Shown here piece after piece: positions 1 through 11,976 of a stretch of DNA of 64,000 nt. Every line of letters begins with the position of its first letter. Position 1 is the stretch's first letter. The stretch lies in contig CM062289.1 in assembly GCA_031216915.1 (NCBI GenBank), positions 23,455,533 to 23,519,532 on the forward strand. Direction: 5' to 3'. Below the pieces are notes generated by a model. The model did no database searches. It was not told the origin of the DNA and saw nothing but the letters and a program-made list of their open reading frames with translations. Origin of the DNA: Pictodentalium vernedei. Its lineage: Eukaryota; Mollusca; Scaphopoda; Dentaliida; Dentaliidae. The translations under genes and the position numbers were made by a program.

Positions 1-80
1 AATTATGCAAAAGACTGGGGTCAGATTCCCCCAAATAAAGAGTTTTACGTTAGTTTTACAGATGTACCAACACGGCTTAA
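1..80 (+). CDS. MCM6: MCM6 coding exon (5' incomplete)
   Basis: Part of the MCM6 subunit of the nuclear MCM2-7 helicase, which licenses and unwinds replication origins. Frame 1 from the first base reads NYAKDWGQIPPNKEFYVSFT then DVPTRLK, corresponding to the N-terminal region of animal MCM6 around the FYV-F-D-PTR motif. The exon runs off the left edge. It ends at 80 before a consensus donor gtaagt and leaves two bases of a lysine codon (phase 2), completed by the first base of the next exon. The joined reading continues without a break into the exon at 1493. The family match is from recalled homologues; no alignment was run. Confidence 0.9.
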
Positions 81-603
81 GTAAGTACTGATTTATGGAA
101 TATTTGTTTTGTTTAGTTTTCAAGACCAGTTTGGAACATGAAAAACCAAAAAATATAAGTTGTTTCATTCTCTTCAATGGCGCTGCAGCCTGCACTGTTT
201 CCGAATAGCCTAGGATTTTAGGAATGGCGTTGAATATATATCTAGAAAATTGTGTCTTAATCATAACCTTATAATGGCTGGATGAATTGTCATAAAACTT
301 CACACAGAGGTGAAGGACACATGCAGGAGGTGTTGTGCAGCACTACCAAATGACACGGATCAAGGTCAAACAACTGAAAACTCAAAACTTGGAAAAAAAT
401 TCTCTCATTTATGACTCTGAATACACTTTGTCTTGTTTTAATCTATTTTTCTTATTGATTTGCAGGACATTCTCCAGAGCTCACTACCAGGCCCGTGATT
501 TGTTTAATCGTAGAAATGCAACTGGTGCCTTCCCCAAATAAACTAATGGGAGAAGGGGGCACAAGCAGCATGCCCCCCCCCCCCCAAGTTATTGCCCTTA
601 ATA
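81..603. other. MCM6 intron 1, left part
   Basis: Non-coding. The open frame at 335-541 has no recognisable similarity and no splice context. A C-homopolymer of about 13 lies near 574-586. No element was recognised here. Confidence 0.5.
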
Positions 604-1028
604 CAGTGGAGCCCACTTAATTGGATATCTCTTAATTGTATATCCCTGTTAAATGAATATAATTTTCAAACACAAAACCATTTACCATACCTTCAGTACA
701 AATTTGATCTATTAATTGCATATGGGTTGTAGAGTAAACTCCTGTTAATTGTATATAAATTTTTGTAATATGGTGAAAAAATTACTGTGACACGCACCAA
801 ATTGCCCTTATTTATCAACCTTTTTGGCCTCACTACATCCAATACAGGCATTTATTCTATTATATCTTGTTTGACAGAGCTCTATGAGCTCTGTCAAACA
901 AGATATAATAGAATAAATGCTCAGTTTACCTCCAGAACACAGGAAACTGACCAAATCCCTGTTAATTGTATACTCCTGTTAAGTGAATAATTTTCACTGG
1001 CAAAATGGATATTCAATTAAGAGGCTTC
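604..1028. mobile_element. pogo/Tc1-like MITE
   Basis: Begins CAGTGGAGCC directly after TA (602-603) and ends in the inverted equivalent, AATTAAGAGGCTTC, before TA (1029-1030); the last few bases of the right terminus are missing. The interior has repeated TTAATTGTATA motifs and a perfect palindrome at about 851-918 centred on GAGCTC. The same family recurs at 44223-47038 and 62314-62980, where the right end is complete (GGTTCCACTG). TA flanks and CAGTGGAACC-type ends fit the Tc1/mariner-pogo superfamily. No transposase is present. Confidence 0.7.
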
Positions 1029-1492
1029 TAATTTATACTTAAAACATATTGTATTTTGGTGAAAAAAAAAGGATACACGTGTCACATGATGAAGTCACTT
1101 TCTCCGTCACCTAATGATTGTGTCACTTTAATGCAACATTAGTGAGATAACTACAACATAAATCCTGTAAGTGTTCCATACAGTCAAGGTAAGCTACAGG
1201 ATCATTTGTCACTATTTGTGACCCAACTGATATGGTGGAAATCAGGTGTGAAGTTTGCACAGGGTGACTTATACTCTGATAACGTCAACCATAGACTATA
1301 ACAAAACCATGGTGCAATTGGATGCACAGCACTATAATTTCATGTAAGGTTAGATTCACTCTGGACTTTACTGGGAAATAACTAGTTAATTTGAAAAAGT
1401 TTCTGGTCTTTTCAACCCTATTTTGAGACAGTTGCACGTGGAATGCAGGATGGTTTTCAATTTTGAGATTACACATGAATTTTTCATTTCAG
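1029..1492. other. MCM6 intron 1, right part
   Basis: Non-coding. It ends in a pyrimidine-rich acceptor (tttttcatttcag). Nothing else was recognised. Confidence 0.5.
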
Positions 1493-1655
1493 AGTTCGAG
1501 AGTTAACAACAATAAAAATTGGACAGTTGTTGAGGATAACGGGTCAGGTTGTAAGAACACATCCAGTACATCCAGAATTAATCAGTGGAACATTTATGTG
1601 TCTTGATTGTAGAACAGTCATAAAAGATGTGGAACAACAGTTTAAATTTACACAG
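1493..1655 (+). CDS. MCM6: MCM6 exon: OB-fold and first half of zinc finger
   Basis: Acceptor tttcatttcag at 1482-1492, donor gtttgt at 1656. With the two bases carried over it encodes 55 codons containing [29 protein letters not shown] and EQQFKFTQ. This is the strongly conserved MCM6 stretch that enters the N-terminal C4 zinc finger, and CLDC supplies the first cysteine pair. Ends in phase 0. Similarity to animal MCM6 is nearly residue for residue, so the identification is secure. The finger is split between this exon and the next, 9 kb downstream. Confidence 0.97.
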
Positions 1656-1835
1656 GTTTGTGTCTACACAATTTTGTATTCAATGTTATTGTATGTACCG
1701 GTACGTGGAGAATATTTTCATGCCCTAATTATGATAAAGATCCTGTTCTCATTTGATTTAAAAATGATATTACAGTGAAAATCTTAAAAGAATTTGCCAG
1801 AGAAAAATATTCAGTTTACAGCAGTATTCAGTTAA

Positions 1836-2080
1836 CCCTTTACCCAACGAATTGGGCACATCCGCCCGCGTAATGTGCAAATTCAGCGGTTGAAAAAATA
1901 TTATTTTTTAAAAAAATTTCAACAAAACCCTGATTATCATGTGACCCCTTGTTGGAACGAGCTCGTCGAGCTCGTTCCAACAAGGGGTCACATGATATGG
2001 TTTTGTTGAAATTTTTTGAAAAATTTAAAAAATGATATTTAAAATAATAAATTTTGATATCGTCTGCGTTGGGTAAAGGG
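1836..2080. mobile_element. TTAA-flanked palindromic MITE P1 (piggyBac-like ends)
   Basis: Bounded by TTAA at 1832-1835 and 2081-2084, with termini CCCTTTACCCAACG and CGTTGGGTAAAGGG-like sequence. It is almost entirely a palindrome centred on the core TTGGAACGAGCTCG near 1963. TTAA duplications with CCC...GGG ends are the hallmark of piggyBac-type MITEs. It lacks any open reading frame. Confidence 0.8.
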
Positions 2081-2549
2081 TTAACAGAAATTTGATAATT
2101 TCCCTGAGTTCGTTCAGGAATCAGGCCTGGTCTCTATCCGGCTATAAAGTTTATCCCTACTTATGAGAATCGGGTTCAATTCCCTCGAACTTCAGCATCA
2201 AGAATCAATTTTCGGTTTTTAAATAATTTAGCATTGAGTTCTACTGTTGTACCTTATGTGTGCAACCAGTACAAAATTTCGTTTTAAAAACCGATGTATT
2301 TATAAGGCCTCGAAAAGGTAAAAATATCTTTCTCGGCCCCTTTCCCCCCCCACCACACACCCCCATCACACACCCCCTCCCACCCCCAGCATGGCTGGCA
2401 CATGCTCAATTTTTATAACCACCATAAACTTGAAAAATTACAAATTAAATGGTTATTATGTATATTTTACCAAAGTTAACAAAATTGATACATTTGTCCC
2501 TTGACTTGCCCTCAAGGTATGAAATATACCATCACCCATGTTATTATGC
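2081..2549. repeat. Intron 2 repeats incl. degenerate Harbinger-like fragment
   Basis: From about 2298 to 2545 the sequence (AGGCCTCG start, GGCACATGCTCAATTTTTATAACC, a stretch ending near ATTTGTCCCTTGA) resembles the interior of the GGCC-ended element at 38074-38490. The termini are worn. A C/CA-rich low-complexity tract lies at 2338-2390. Confidence 0.45.
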
Positions 2550-3194
2550 CCCCGAAAATCTTTTTCAAGGGGTATATAGTGGAGGTCTCCTTCCGTCCGT
2601 ACAAGCATTTTGTATTATAACTTGAACATCAGTTGTTGTATTTTAATGTTCTTTGGTATGGTGATAGGGCAGCGTGGGGGAACGGATGCCCTTGTACCTA
2701 GGGTTTCGTCCAACAAATCTTAAGGAGTTATGGCCCTTATTTACTTTGTCCGTCCGTCCGAACATTTTGTATTATAACTCGAACATCAGTTGTCGGATTT
2801 TAATGTTCTTTGGTATGGTGATAGGGCAGCTTGGGGGAATGGATGCCCTTGTACCTAGGGTTCCGTCCGACAAATCTAACAGGAGTTATGTCCCTTATTT
2901 ATTTTGAAATTTGATGATTTTTTGGTTTCCTACCAATTAAAATTGTTTGGCTGAACCGATGAGTTTCAAATTTTATATGCTGATTACTCATGTCAAAGTA
3001 CAGGTTGGTTTCACTTTGAGGTTTGACTTGGCAATTTTTGATGCAGTTATGCCCCCTTTTTCACTTGGAAAAGATGCAAGACCAGTTCTACTTTTTCACT
3101 GGTTTGAGAATTTTTAACAAAGGTATGTACCATTCCTATTTTTGCCTCTTTCAGTTATTATTCAATATGGCACCATTCAAGTCATCTGCAATTA
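2550..3194. repeat. Pearl-like repeat family X
   Basis: Starts with a short hairpin (CCCCGAAAATC/ CAAGGGGTA) followed by TCCGTCCGT microsatellite, then roughly 165-bp tandem units that include TATAACTTGAACATCAGTTG and TTATGGCCCTTATTT. This is the same layout as the better-preserved families described below. The 3' end is not defined. A related fragment interrupted by an hAT MITE lies at 37013-37860. Confidence 0.5.
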
Positions 3195-4181
3195 TTAGTC
3201 CCCTACCGGCATCACCGGAGGGGACTATAGGTTTGCACTCTGTCCATCCGTCAGTCTGTCAGTCTGTCAGTCACACTTTAGTTCTCCGGAGTTTTTTTGG
3301 AAACGCTTCAACGGAATGATTTCATTTTTGGTAAACTACTATAGAACGATGATTTACAGATCAAGTTTGAGTTTCATGCTGATTGCATTATTCTTGTGTG
3401 AGTTATGGCCCTTGGAAATATGGAAAAGCGCCAAAATATCAGTTTTCCGGACTTTTTCTGGAAACGCTTCAACGGAATGATTTCATTTTTGGTAACCTAC
3501 TATAGAACAATGACTAACAGATCACGTTTCATTTACACTCTGTCCATCCATCCATCAGTCTGTTAGTCAGTCTGTCGGTCATACTTTAGTTTTCCAGACT
3601 TTTTTCTGGAAACGCTTCAACGGAATGATTTCATTTTTGGTAACTTACTATAGAACAATGACTTACAGATCACGTTTCATTTACACTCTGTCCATCCATC
3701 CATCAGTCTGTCAGTCAGTCTGTCAGTCATACTTTAGTTTTCCGGACTTTTTTGGAAATGCTTCAACGGAATGATTTCATTTTTGCTTACCTACTATAGA
3801 ACTATGACTTACAGATCAAGTTTCATTTGCACTCTGTCCATCCGTCAGTCTGTCAGTCAGTCAGTCTGTCAGTCATACTTTAGTTTTCCGGACTTTTTTT
3901 GGAAATGCTTCAACCGAATGATTTCATTCTTGGTAACCAACTATAGAACGATGACTTACAGATCAAGTTTGAGTTTCATGCCGATTGCATTATTCTTGTG
4001 TGAGTTATGACCCTTGGAAATATGGAAAAGTGCCAAAATATCAGTTTTCTGGACTTTTTTTGGAAATGCTTCAACGGAATTCATGCTGATCACATCTAGG
4101 TTATAACATTTGTATATTTATTAATGCTCATTAGTCCGGTAGGGGACATTGTATTGCTTCAGCGATACGTGCGCTCTTGTT
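3195..4181 (+). mobile_element. Pearl/Helentron-like element, family T (copy 1)
   Basis: 5' hairpin AGTCCCCTACCGG/CCGGAGGGGACT, then a (GTCY)n microsatellite (CCATCCGTCAGTCTGTCAGTC-like), then about five imperfect units of about 150 bp containing GGAATGATTTCATTTTTGG. Near the 3' end, CCGGTAGGGGAC is the inverted copy of the 5' arm; it is followed by a terminal hairpin AGCG...CGCT and the tail CTCTTGTT. A longer copy is at 27270-30122. The architecture matches bivalve pearl and insect DINE-1 non-autonomous rolling-circle (Helentron-associated) elements. Open frames within it are by-products of the tandem units. Confidence 0.7.
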
Positions 4182-4714
4182 TTTATAACTTTTTCTCTAT
4201 TACTGACTCCTTTGTGCTGTTATGCAATGTAGCAGCAGTGAAGCTGTTGTCTGTTGTTACAAAACATATTAACAAAATATAAGTAATAATAATTTTATTG
4301 GCACTTTGCCATTCCTTACTGTTGTTCTGCAATGTAGTGTTGTTCTGCAATGTAGCAGCAGTGAAGCTGCTGTCTGATTATCCACATGTGAGTACGACTT
4401 GGCTACCTTCGGGGGCATTAGCACACACGTTAGTGTTGCCCTTGTTATTTTGATTATGAGGTCTAAAACAAAACAAACCATGAACATGAACTTCTGATGG
4501 CAAAGAAATAATTACAAAAATAATAAAATAAAAAAACGTCGGCCTACATGCAATTTTACAAATAGTGGCATGAGAAACAGAATTTCTAATTTGTTGGGCC
4601 TAAATATATTTATATATTTACTACAGATTAACCCTGAAGGGCCTTCTTCCAATTTTTTTGTTATGTTACGTGAACATGTGAACATATAGGCTTTTGGTGG
4701 TCTTGTTGATGCAG
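4182..4714. other. Intron 2 spacer with Harbinger-like fragment
   Basis: 4445-4612 shares GAGGTCTAAA, AAACATGAACTTCTGATGGCAAAG-like and TGAGAAACAGA motifs with the GGCC-ended family at 38340-38490. The tandem TGTTCTGCAATGTAGCAGCAGTGAAGC motif near 4217-4375 is repeated. No gene was seen. Confidence 0.4.
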
Positions 4715-4722
4715 GTTACAGT

Positions 4723-5568
4723 TAGGGCTGTCGCGACTATCATTTTTTGTAATCGACTAATCGTGACCAGTAATCGACGGTTAGTCGATTAATAGTCGCT
4801 TCCCATGATTTTTTAGCAAATCATTCTTCTGTTCGTAAAACTCTGAAGATGACAATGGCACCAGTGTGTTCAGACGAAGTGGGGTTGTGGGAACAACAAA
4901 TCGGTCCCGACTGAAGCTACATGTAGTCCAATCTTGGACCCACAGTCCTTAATATAATTTTTGGGGTTGGTACGTCCTGTAGGACGTACCAACCCCAAAA
5001 ATAATATTACTGACTGCGGGTCCAAGTTTGAACTAGATTGAAGCCGATGAATTAAAATGAATTTACCAAAGAACGTTCCTGCATATGTTTCCTTCCTGCA
5101 ATAAGTTTCTCGAAATTTTGAACATTGAGATCTATGCATTCCCTCGTCAGTTGTTAAAATTGGATCTTAGTCTGAAGTTCCGAACTTTGGGAAGTGATCT
5201 GACGTTCTGACTTTCGTCATAATTTTGTCACTTCCGCGCTTTGGGTTTTCCAATGGGTGTATTCGTGTGTACAAGACTGGAGAAATGCAGAAGAATCTAT
5301 TCTTCTCGAGTAACTGTGAGTGTTCTTTCTTACACAGTCAGTGACAGTCGTACAGTCTTCCGGATATGAATGTTAACTATGGTTAGATATTTAAAGTTAT
5401 TCACCTTCATTGATCATTCACCTCACAAAACAATGCAATTTAGCCCCGACGTGTAGTAGACGTGTACCACCTTGAAAATGAACGACGACGATCGACTAAA
5501 AATAAAAAACGTCGACTACTTCAATAGTCAACAGTTAGTCGACTAATCGAATAATCGCGACAGCCCTA
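4723..5568. mobile_element. hAT-type MITE with exact 8-bp target duplication
   Basis: Terminal inverted repeat TAGGGCTGTCGCGA at both ends and an exact 8-bp duplication GTTACAGT at 4715-4722 and 5569-5576. The interior carries multiple ATCGACTAATCG-like repeats near both ends and a central palindrome (GGGGTTGGTACGTCC) around 4960-5005. No transposase; non-autonomous, 846 bp. Confidence 0.9.
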
Positions 5569-5576
5569 GTTACAGT

Positions 5577-6487
5577 ATCACAGCAGTGGTATCGAGTGAA
5601 GTCTTGGTTGCATTTATAACTAGTCTTGAATGGGTTACAGGTCTGGCATTTTTAAAAATGCAGGAGTGCTAAAAATCGCTCCCCTCGCATGGCATAGGGA
5701 AGCGATTAGATCTCAAACTTGAAGCCAAAAGTGGAAAAATGAAGTTTCACTATTTGTGGCACTGCCAAGTGTGCTTTGTACATTTTATTTGGTGCTGCTA
5801 ACTAGGTAGTCTCTGTGAGACGGCTGCCCTCCCACAGCTCTGGACCTTGCCGAGGCAGAGATCTGAAAAGATGTGGTATTTAGGAATAGGCTGTTATAGT
5901 GATCATTACTTCCTGGGGCCACTTGGTGTCCATATTAGATACTAAATCTGGGCAATTACCGAAAGGAACATTTCACTACCCACCCTCTACACATGACCAA
6001 GAAATGAGAATTAGTGGCGAAGGCGTTCTTGAGTTAACTGACAGAAACTGAAATCAAGATGAGGAAAAATCCCTGCAGGAACACCGGGAAGTGAAGCAGT
6101 GCCTGTTCACTGCAGTAAACAGGCTCTGTTTTACTTGTAAAATAGGACCCAGTCACCAATGCTTGGAAGGTGCAAACCCTCTCTAAAATGGGCAACATGG
6201 CTTATTAAAGCTCACCCCTGGTCTTAAGTTGATACTCATGTTGTGGGCATGATTATCCATTGTGCAAAAATATGTGACCTTAACTGGTTGAGGGCTAGAT
6301 TATTTTTGGTGTTATATATTTGTTATTCCAAATTTGTTCTATTACAAATCATTGGAGAGTGCCCACAGGCACTCTCCAGTAATTTGTGATAGAACAAATT
6401 TAAATAAACAAAATATTATTAAAGTTTGACTGAATATGAAATGAGAGCAAGGAAAATGTTTGCTTTTGCTCTGGTGCCCTCATTTTT
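5577..6487. repeat. Intron 2 mixed repeats (family C, SINE-2 fragment, palindrome)
   Basis: 5635-5700 is a worn family C copy (GGTCTGGCATTT...). 6060-6300 matches a second SINE-like unit also present at 40290-40500 and 46320-46500 (AAAATAGGACCCAGTCACCAA, AAAATGGGCAACATG, ATATGTGACCTTA). It adjoins a palindrome around 6330-6410 with arms ATTGGAGAGTGCC/GGCACTCTCCAG, whose relative interrupts the SINE at 35841-36410. Confidence 0.55.
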
Positions 6488-8421
6488 AGCTCATCTTGAC
6501 AAAGTCAAGCTGAGCTAATCTAATCGCTTCCCGTCCGTCGTCTGTCAACATCATGTTTTGGTCTTCTCCTCCAAAGCCACTGGGCCAATTCAAGTGAAAG
6601 TTTGTGTGAGTGATGGTCCCAAAGGGGCATTTCATTTTTGTTCAACTCAGTATGCCCGGCCCCATAGGGAGGGAGTGGGGGAAAATGCTCCAAAATATTT
6701 TAAAAATCTTCTTCTCAAGAACCAGTGTGTGCAATGACTTGATATTTGCTGTGGAGCTTCCATATGAGGTGTAGAATCAAGTTTGTTCAAACGAAGTTCG
6801 TAAAGTAATATTTGGCTTTGTAATAGGAGGGGTAAGATTTTTGGCCCCGCCCAAAATTTCTATTTTATGAACCGATGGTCCGGTATGAACCAAATTTGGT
6901 TTGTGGTAGTATTGGGTCATAAGTACTTGATCCATGCAAAAAAAAAAAATTCCCGCATCCCCATGGGAACCCTGGGAGCTAAAAATAGAAATATTTTCAA
7001 ACGCCCATATTTCCCAAACCCCACGGAACAGAGAGCTTTTATTTGATATGAAGTATCCTTATGACCAGTAGAATTGAATGGTAAAAAAAAATTGCCATCG
7101 GTTATGTTAGGGTGTTCTGTAATGGGCATCGAAAAAATGCCGAGTCAGCATATTTGCAAAAATTTAAAAAAATCTTTTCTCCAGAACCAATCATCAGAAT
7201 CTTTTGATATTTGGTATACAGCATTCATAGGGGGGTCAGATAAAAGTTTGTTCAAATAAAGGTCATTGGTTCATATTTGGGCTTTCTGCAGGAGCCCGAA
7301 GTTTTAACATAGGGTAATATGGGGAATATTCTTTAAAAATCTTCTTCTTCAGAACCACCAGTCAGAATCTTTTAATATTTGGTATATATCATTGTTATGA
7401 GGGTCAGATTCTAGATTGTTCAAACCAAGTCCCTAGGTTAATATTTGGGCTTCCTACGGAAGCCCAAATTTTATCTTTGTTCAATATGGAGGGTAATTTA
7501 AAAAAAATCTTCTTCAGATCCATCAGTCAGAATGTTTTGATATTTGGTATGCAACATCTCTATGGGGGTCAGATTCAAGTTTGTTCAAATCAAATCCCTA
7601 GGTATATATTTGGGCTCACTATGGTAGCCCAAATTTTTACTTAGTGCAATATGAGAAAATTTCTTTAAAAATCTTCTTCAGATCCACCAGTCGGAATGCT
7701 TTTATATTTGGTATACAACATCTCTAGGGGGGTCAGATTCCAGGTTGTTCAATTCAAGTGCCTAGGTTAATATTTGGGCTCCATATGGGAACATGAAATT
7801 TAACTTGGTACAATATGAGGGAATTTCTTCAAAAATCTTCTTCTTCAGATTCACTTGTCAGAATGCTTTCACATTTGGTATACAACATCTCTAGGGGGGT
7901 CAGATTCAAGTTTGTTCAAATCGGATCCATAGGTCAATATTTGGGCTCGCTACGGTAGCCCAAATTTGAACTTAGTGCAATTCGAAGAAATTTCTTTACA
8001 ATTTCTCTTCTTCAGATCCAACAGTCAGAATGCTTTCATATTCGGTACACAACATCTCTAGGGAAGTCAGATTTAACTGTGTTCAAATCAAGAGCCTGGG
8101 TTAATATTTGGGCTCTATGGGAGCCGGAATTGGCCATTTTGCTGAAGAATTAAAAATTTTGTATTCAGTACCCTCTAGAGGTACTAAGATTAATCCACAT
8201 AGGTTGTATCAAGGGGCTTCATAGGGGAGCTCTACATTTTACTTTATGATCAACTGAAGAAAAGGCATGATGCTCAGATTATTTTTGTCACTCCTGAGGG
8301 ACTCGAGGATTGACAGTGTAGCCTATGGAGATGGCTTGCTTAATGTAGACTCATTCTTGGACTCTGTTTAAATTGTGTTCTGTACAAGATGAGCACTTCA
8401 GGCCCCGTGGGGCCTCTTGTT
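6488..8421 (+). mobile_element. Pearl/Helentron-like element, family A (copy 1)
   Basis: 5' hairpin AGCTCATCTTGAC/GTCAAGCTGAGCT following a T-run, TCCCGTCCGTCGTC microsatellite, then about nine units of about 170 bp sharing CAGAATSTTTTGATATTTGG and GGGGGTCAGATTCAAG. The 3' part has AAGATGAGCA (inverse of the 5' arm), the hairpin GGCCCCGTGGGGCC and the tail TCTTGTT. No open reading frame of substance. A second copy (12736-13073 plus 20085-21658) was split by a DIRS-like element. Confidence 0.75.
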
Positions 8422-9257
8422 TGGAAAGCCCTGATAGTGGCTTCTAGCACTCAAACAGTTGAACACCAATAAACAAATATAAATGGGGGAAAATTGGACC
8501 TGGAACCATTGCCTGAAAATAAGCAATCTCATTTACAAAATGAGGTCCCCAGAGGGTGAATTTGCTGATGCTATCCCGTACAGTGTGCCAATTTATCCTC
8601 TGGGTTCCTCTTGCTGGAGATCTTGATTCAGAATGAGGTTCACAGAGGGTAACTTTAGTGATACTACCCTGCTTTGCAGGTAGCATCACCAAATTCACCC
8701 TCTGGGTTCCTCATTCTGCACATGCCAGGCTGCTTATTTTCAGGCTGGCCTGTATCCAATGCCTGAGGTGGATGTTCTTTGGGTTGGCAGCATAGATCAG
8801 GCCTGGCCATCTAGACAATCAAGGAGTGCAAAACAGTTGCCCTCCTCAGATTGCTTGGGAGTGCAATTGCACCTGAAATTTTCAATGCAAAAACTTGAAT
8901 GCTATTTTGGTTATATTCACTTTGGCGTCGGAGTTTCACTTTCTTTAAACTACTGAACCCACAAATTTTCCCATAGCGGAAACCCTGATTACCTTGTAAA
9001 ATGTGGATTTCTACAATAGATTTTGAAAATTCAAAAAACGATGTTTTTTTTACACGATAAAAATGCAAATTTCTAAAGCACCCAGTCCTATTGTGTTGAT
9101 GTCTCCAAAAGTAGTCAAAATCAGGCCTGGCAATCTAGAAAATCAAGGAGTACAGAACAATTGCCCTCCTCGGATTGCTTGCGAGTGCAATTGCACGTGA
9201 AATTTTCAATGCAAAAACTTGTATGCTATTTTGGTTTGTGACTGAAAAATTGTACTA
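8422..9257. repeat. Family C repeats and inverted segment
   Basis: Two inverted copies of CCAGAGGGTGAATTTG-type sequence face each other (about 8545-8660 and 8680-8705). From about 8793 and again 9121 run copies of family C (GGCCTGGCAATCTAGAAAATC, then GTGCAATTGCACCTGAAATT). More copies are at 9883, 10077 and 10478. Ends and mechanism are unclear. Confidence 0.5.
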
Positions 9258-9712
9258 CCGTATTTACTCTATGTATTGGGACAGCAGAAAATAATTATTT
9301 TCACAGGTGTCCCAATTCTTAGAAAATGGGGAAAGAACAGAGCCTGGTCTTGATTTGATGCTGAATAAAGTTGTGTGTGATTCGTTTTCCATCACTATAT
9401 ACGAAAATCGCCGTCCAATTATTTTTATATTTTCATTTTTTGCTTCCAAAACATAACTTATGATCCCTCATTGGAACGAGCGTATTACGCTCGTTCCAAT
9501 GAGTGATCATAAGCTATGTTTTGGAACCAAAAAATGAAAATATTTAGTTACCCAAGAATTTTTGCTATGAGTGTCATCTGCTACTAGCGACTGGCCAACT
9601 GGAAACAAATCTCCTGAATGTCCCAAACTTTGGAGCATAAAAAATACAGTTTTTCTGGAAAAAAATATGTGTCCCAAATCATAGAGTGTCCCAATACATA
9701 GAGTAAATACGG
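9258..9712. mobile_element. TA-flanked palindromic MITE
   Basis: Inverted termini CCGTATTTACTCTATG / CATAGAGTAAATACGG lie between TA at 9256-9257 and TA at 9713-9714. A paralogous host repeat at about 10213-10240 has the uninterrupted site with a single TA, which confirms the boundaries and a TA duplication (Tc1/mariner type). Its centre (9461-9520) is a palindrome with core CTCATTGGAACGAGC, the same core as the TTAA MITEs. Confidence 0.8.
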
Positions 9713-10672
9713 TACATTCAGCTACATATTGGAAAAATTGGCACACACATCTCATTATTCAAAATGTTGCATTCAATTCTTATGTGACTGTCTTCTACAC
9801 TCAAGTAGCCATAGGGACCACATTGGAACTCAGGAGACGAAATGATAATCGATTTTAAACTAGGCAGTCCCAAACAGGTCTGGCATTCCAGAAAATCAAG
9901 AGGTGCAAAATATTGCCCTTCTCGATTTTTTCTAGGCGTTCAGTAGGTGTGCAGCACTCCTGCACTCCTAAGGAATGCCAGGCCTGATAGATATACATTA
10001 GTTAATAAACTTGACTTCATACCTATTATATGTTGCAGTCATGATATAACCATAGATGTTTAAACTGACCTTAACAGGCCTGGCAATCTAGAAAATCAAG
10101 GAGTGCAAAACAATTGCCTTCCTCAGATTGCCTGGGAGTGCAATTGCACCTGAAATTTTCAATGCAAAGACTTGTAAGCTATTTTGGTGATATTCACTTT
10201 AAGGTATTAATATTGTGACTACATTCAGCAACATAGTGGAAAAATTGGCACACACATCTTGTTATTCAAAATGTTGCATTCAATTCTTATGTGACTGCTT
10301 TCTACATTCAAAATGTATCGAAATGCGACACAGAATTGGTCATGAATTATTGCAAATCAATCAAACATTGTCAAATCGTCCCCTGAGTTCCAATGTGTTC
10401 TCTGTGCCAGTAGGCAAAGAGAACACATTGGAACTCAGGGGACGAAATGGTAATAGATTTTTAAAGGCAGTCGCAAACAGGTCTGGTATTCCAGAAAATA
10501 AGGGGGTGCAAAAAATTGCCCTCATTTTTTTCTAGGCGTGCAGTTGCTAAAGAATGCTAGGTCTGCCTTAAACACCAGTAGGGTAGCCATTTTTTTATTT
10601 TTATGAGTATAATATTAAATGTCCATTTTTGCTGAGGATTTGGTGTTGATTTGTTAAAATGTTATTTTTCAG
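9713..10672. repeat. Family C copies and hairpin before exon 3
   Basis: Family C copies at 9883-9985, 10077-10200 and 10478-10560. A hairpin at about 10378-10442 has arms containing CCTGAGTTCCAATGTGTTCT. The same arm sequence appears singly at about 9808, 36655, 40046 and 40164. The acceptor for the next exon is gttatttttcag (10661-10672). Confidence 0.55.
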
Positions 10673-10812
10673 CCATCAATATGTAGAAATCCAGTGTGTA
10701 ATAACAGGGCACGGTTCATGCTGGATGTCAATAAATCAAAGTTTGTAGATTTTCAAAAAGTACGGGTACAGGAAACGCAGGCAGAATTACCACGAGGAAG
10801 TATTCCAAGGAG
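10673..10812 (+). CDS. MCM6: MCM6 exon: second half of zinc finger
   Basis: Acceptor gttatttttcag, donor gtatgt. Encodes [39 protein letters not shown] and PRGSIPR, the conserved MCM6 segment that completes the C4 zinc finger (CRNPVC) and continues into the [19 protein letters not shown] signature. It is 140 nt long: 46 codons plus two bases (AG), completed to a serine codon by the T that opens the next exon. The zinc finger acts in double-hexamer contacts in MCM2-7 (family knowledge). Confidence 0.97.
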
Positions 10813-11111
10813 GTATGTTTTTTGCAGTGAATTGTTCTCTTACACGTTATGAATCGGAAAGACAGGCCGGGACTTTTCAAAAATCTAGGGGAGCAACTAC
10901 AGCTCCTTTAAATTTGTTCTAGGCAGAGGGCTGGTTTTTCGGTTTTCTGCTTCAGTTACAGTTTTTGCATCAAATCGGAAAAACAACCCACAAGACCCAG
11001 CAGCAAAAGATGGCCAAACGGTTTTACTGTGTTTGTGCATAAACTGATCAAAATATTTTATTGGTAGACGGCTGGACTAGTGACTGCTGGGAATCGTCAT
11101 TTAGCCTATCC

Positions 11112-11968
11112 TAGGGCAGCACAGTAATTCGGTATTTTCCCGAAACTCGGTATTTTTTCGATACTGAGTAAATACCAAGCAATTTTCAACTTAATCGGTA
11201 TACCGACTTTCACAGTATTATCGAATAAAAAAGTCCATATCTTCCACAAAAATGTGAAATGAGATGTATGTGGGGCTAACCAATTGCATCTCATATCAAA
11301 GTAAGACTTAAAAATTACATACTTTAGACTAATGCTCTCCCGTTAATCCGTCGAAATAAGCTCCCATCGAATGGTGTGAAATTGGTAATAAATTGATAAC
11401 TTTGCAAATTCAGTGCACGTTTATTATCGGACATTCGAGTACATCCTGTCTCAATGTATTCTGTATAACTCGATAAGCATTCTGCCACCAACAATAGAAA
11501 AGCCATACTGGTGTTCTATGAGCTGCAAGCGAAGCTAATTGAGATTAAATGACCGAAGTTTTTTTTTGTAACGAGCATTTTACCAACAATCGTTTTTTAA
11601 CACTTTTGTTGGAGTGAAGAAATTCATAACAGCGAAAAAGTTTAAAAAAATACATTGTCAGTAAAATGCTCGTTGAAAAAACAACTTTCGTTCTTCATCG
11701 AAGCACAGGCATCTGGAAACCTGTTCTAAAGAGATACATCACCCCTAATTCAAAATACCCCCTCTTATATATTTAATATACACGTGTATATTATCTATAT
11801 AAGAAAGGATATTTCGAAGTATGTGTGATATATCTCTTTAGAACAGGTTTCCAGACGCCTGTGATTGAAGTTCCCCTGTCCAGCTGTCCCGAAAGTGTAA
11901 AGCTGATTACGCTCACAGTATGTAGCCATACCACAGTATTTTATTTTATACCGTACCGTGCTGCCCTA
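11112..11968. mobile_element. hAT-type MITE
   Basis: Termini TAGGGCAGCACAGTA / CGTGCTGCCCTA; flanking octamers GCCTATCC (11104-11111) and GCATATCC (11969-11976) match at 7 of 8 positions. It contains an internal long hairpin (arms around 11709-11740 and 11832-11865, AAACCTGTTCTAAAGAGATA). 857 bp, no transposase. Confidence 0.8.
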
Positions 11969-11976
11969 GCATATCC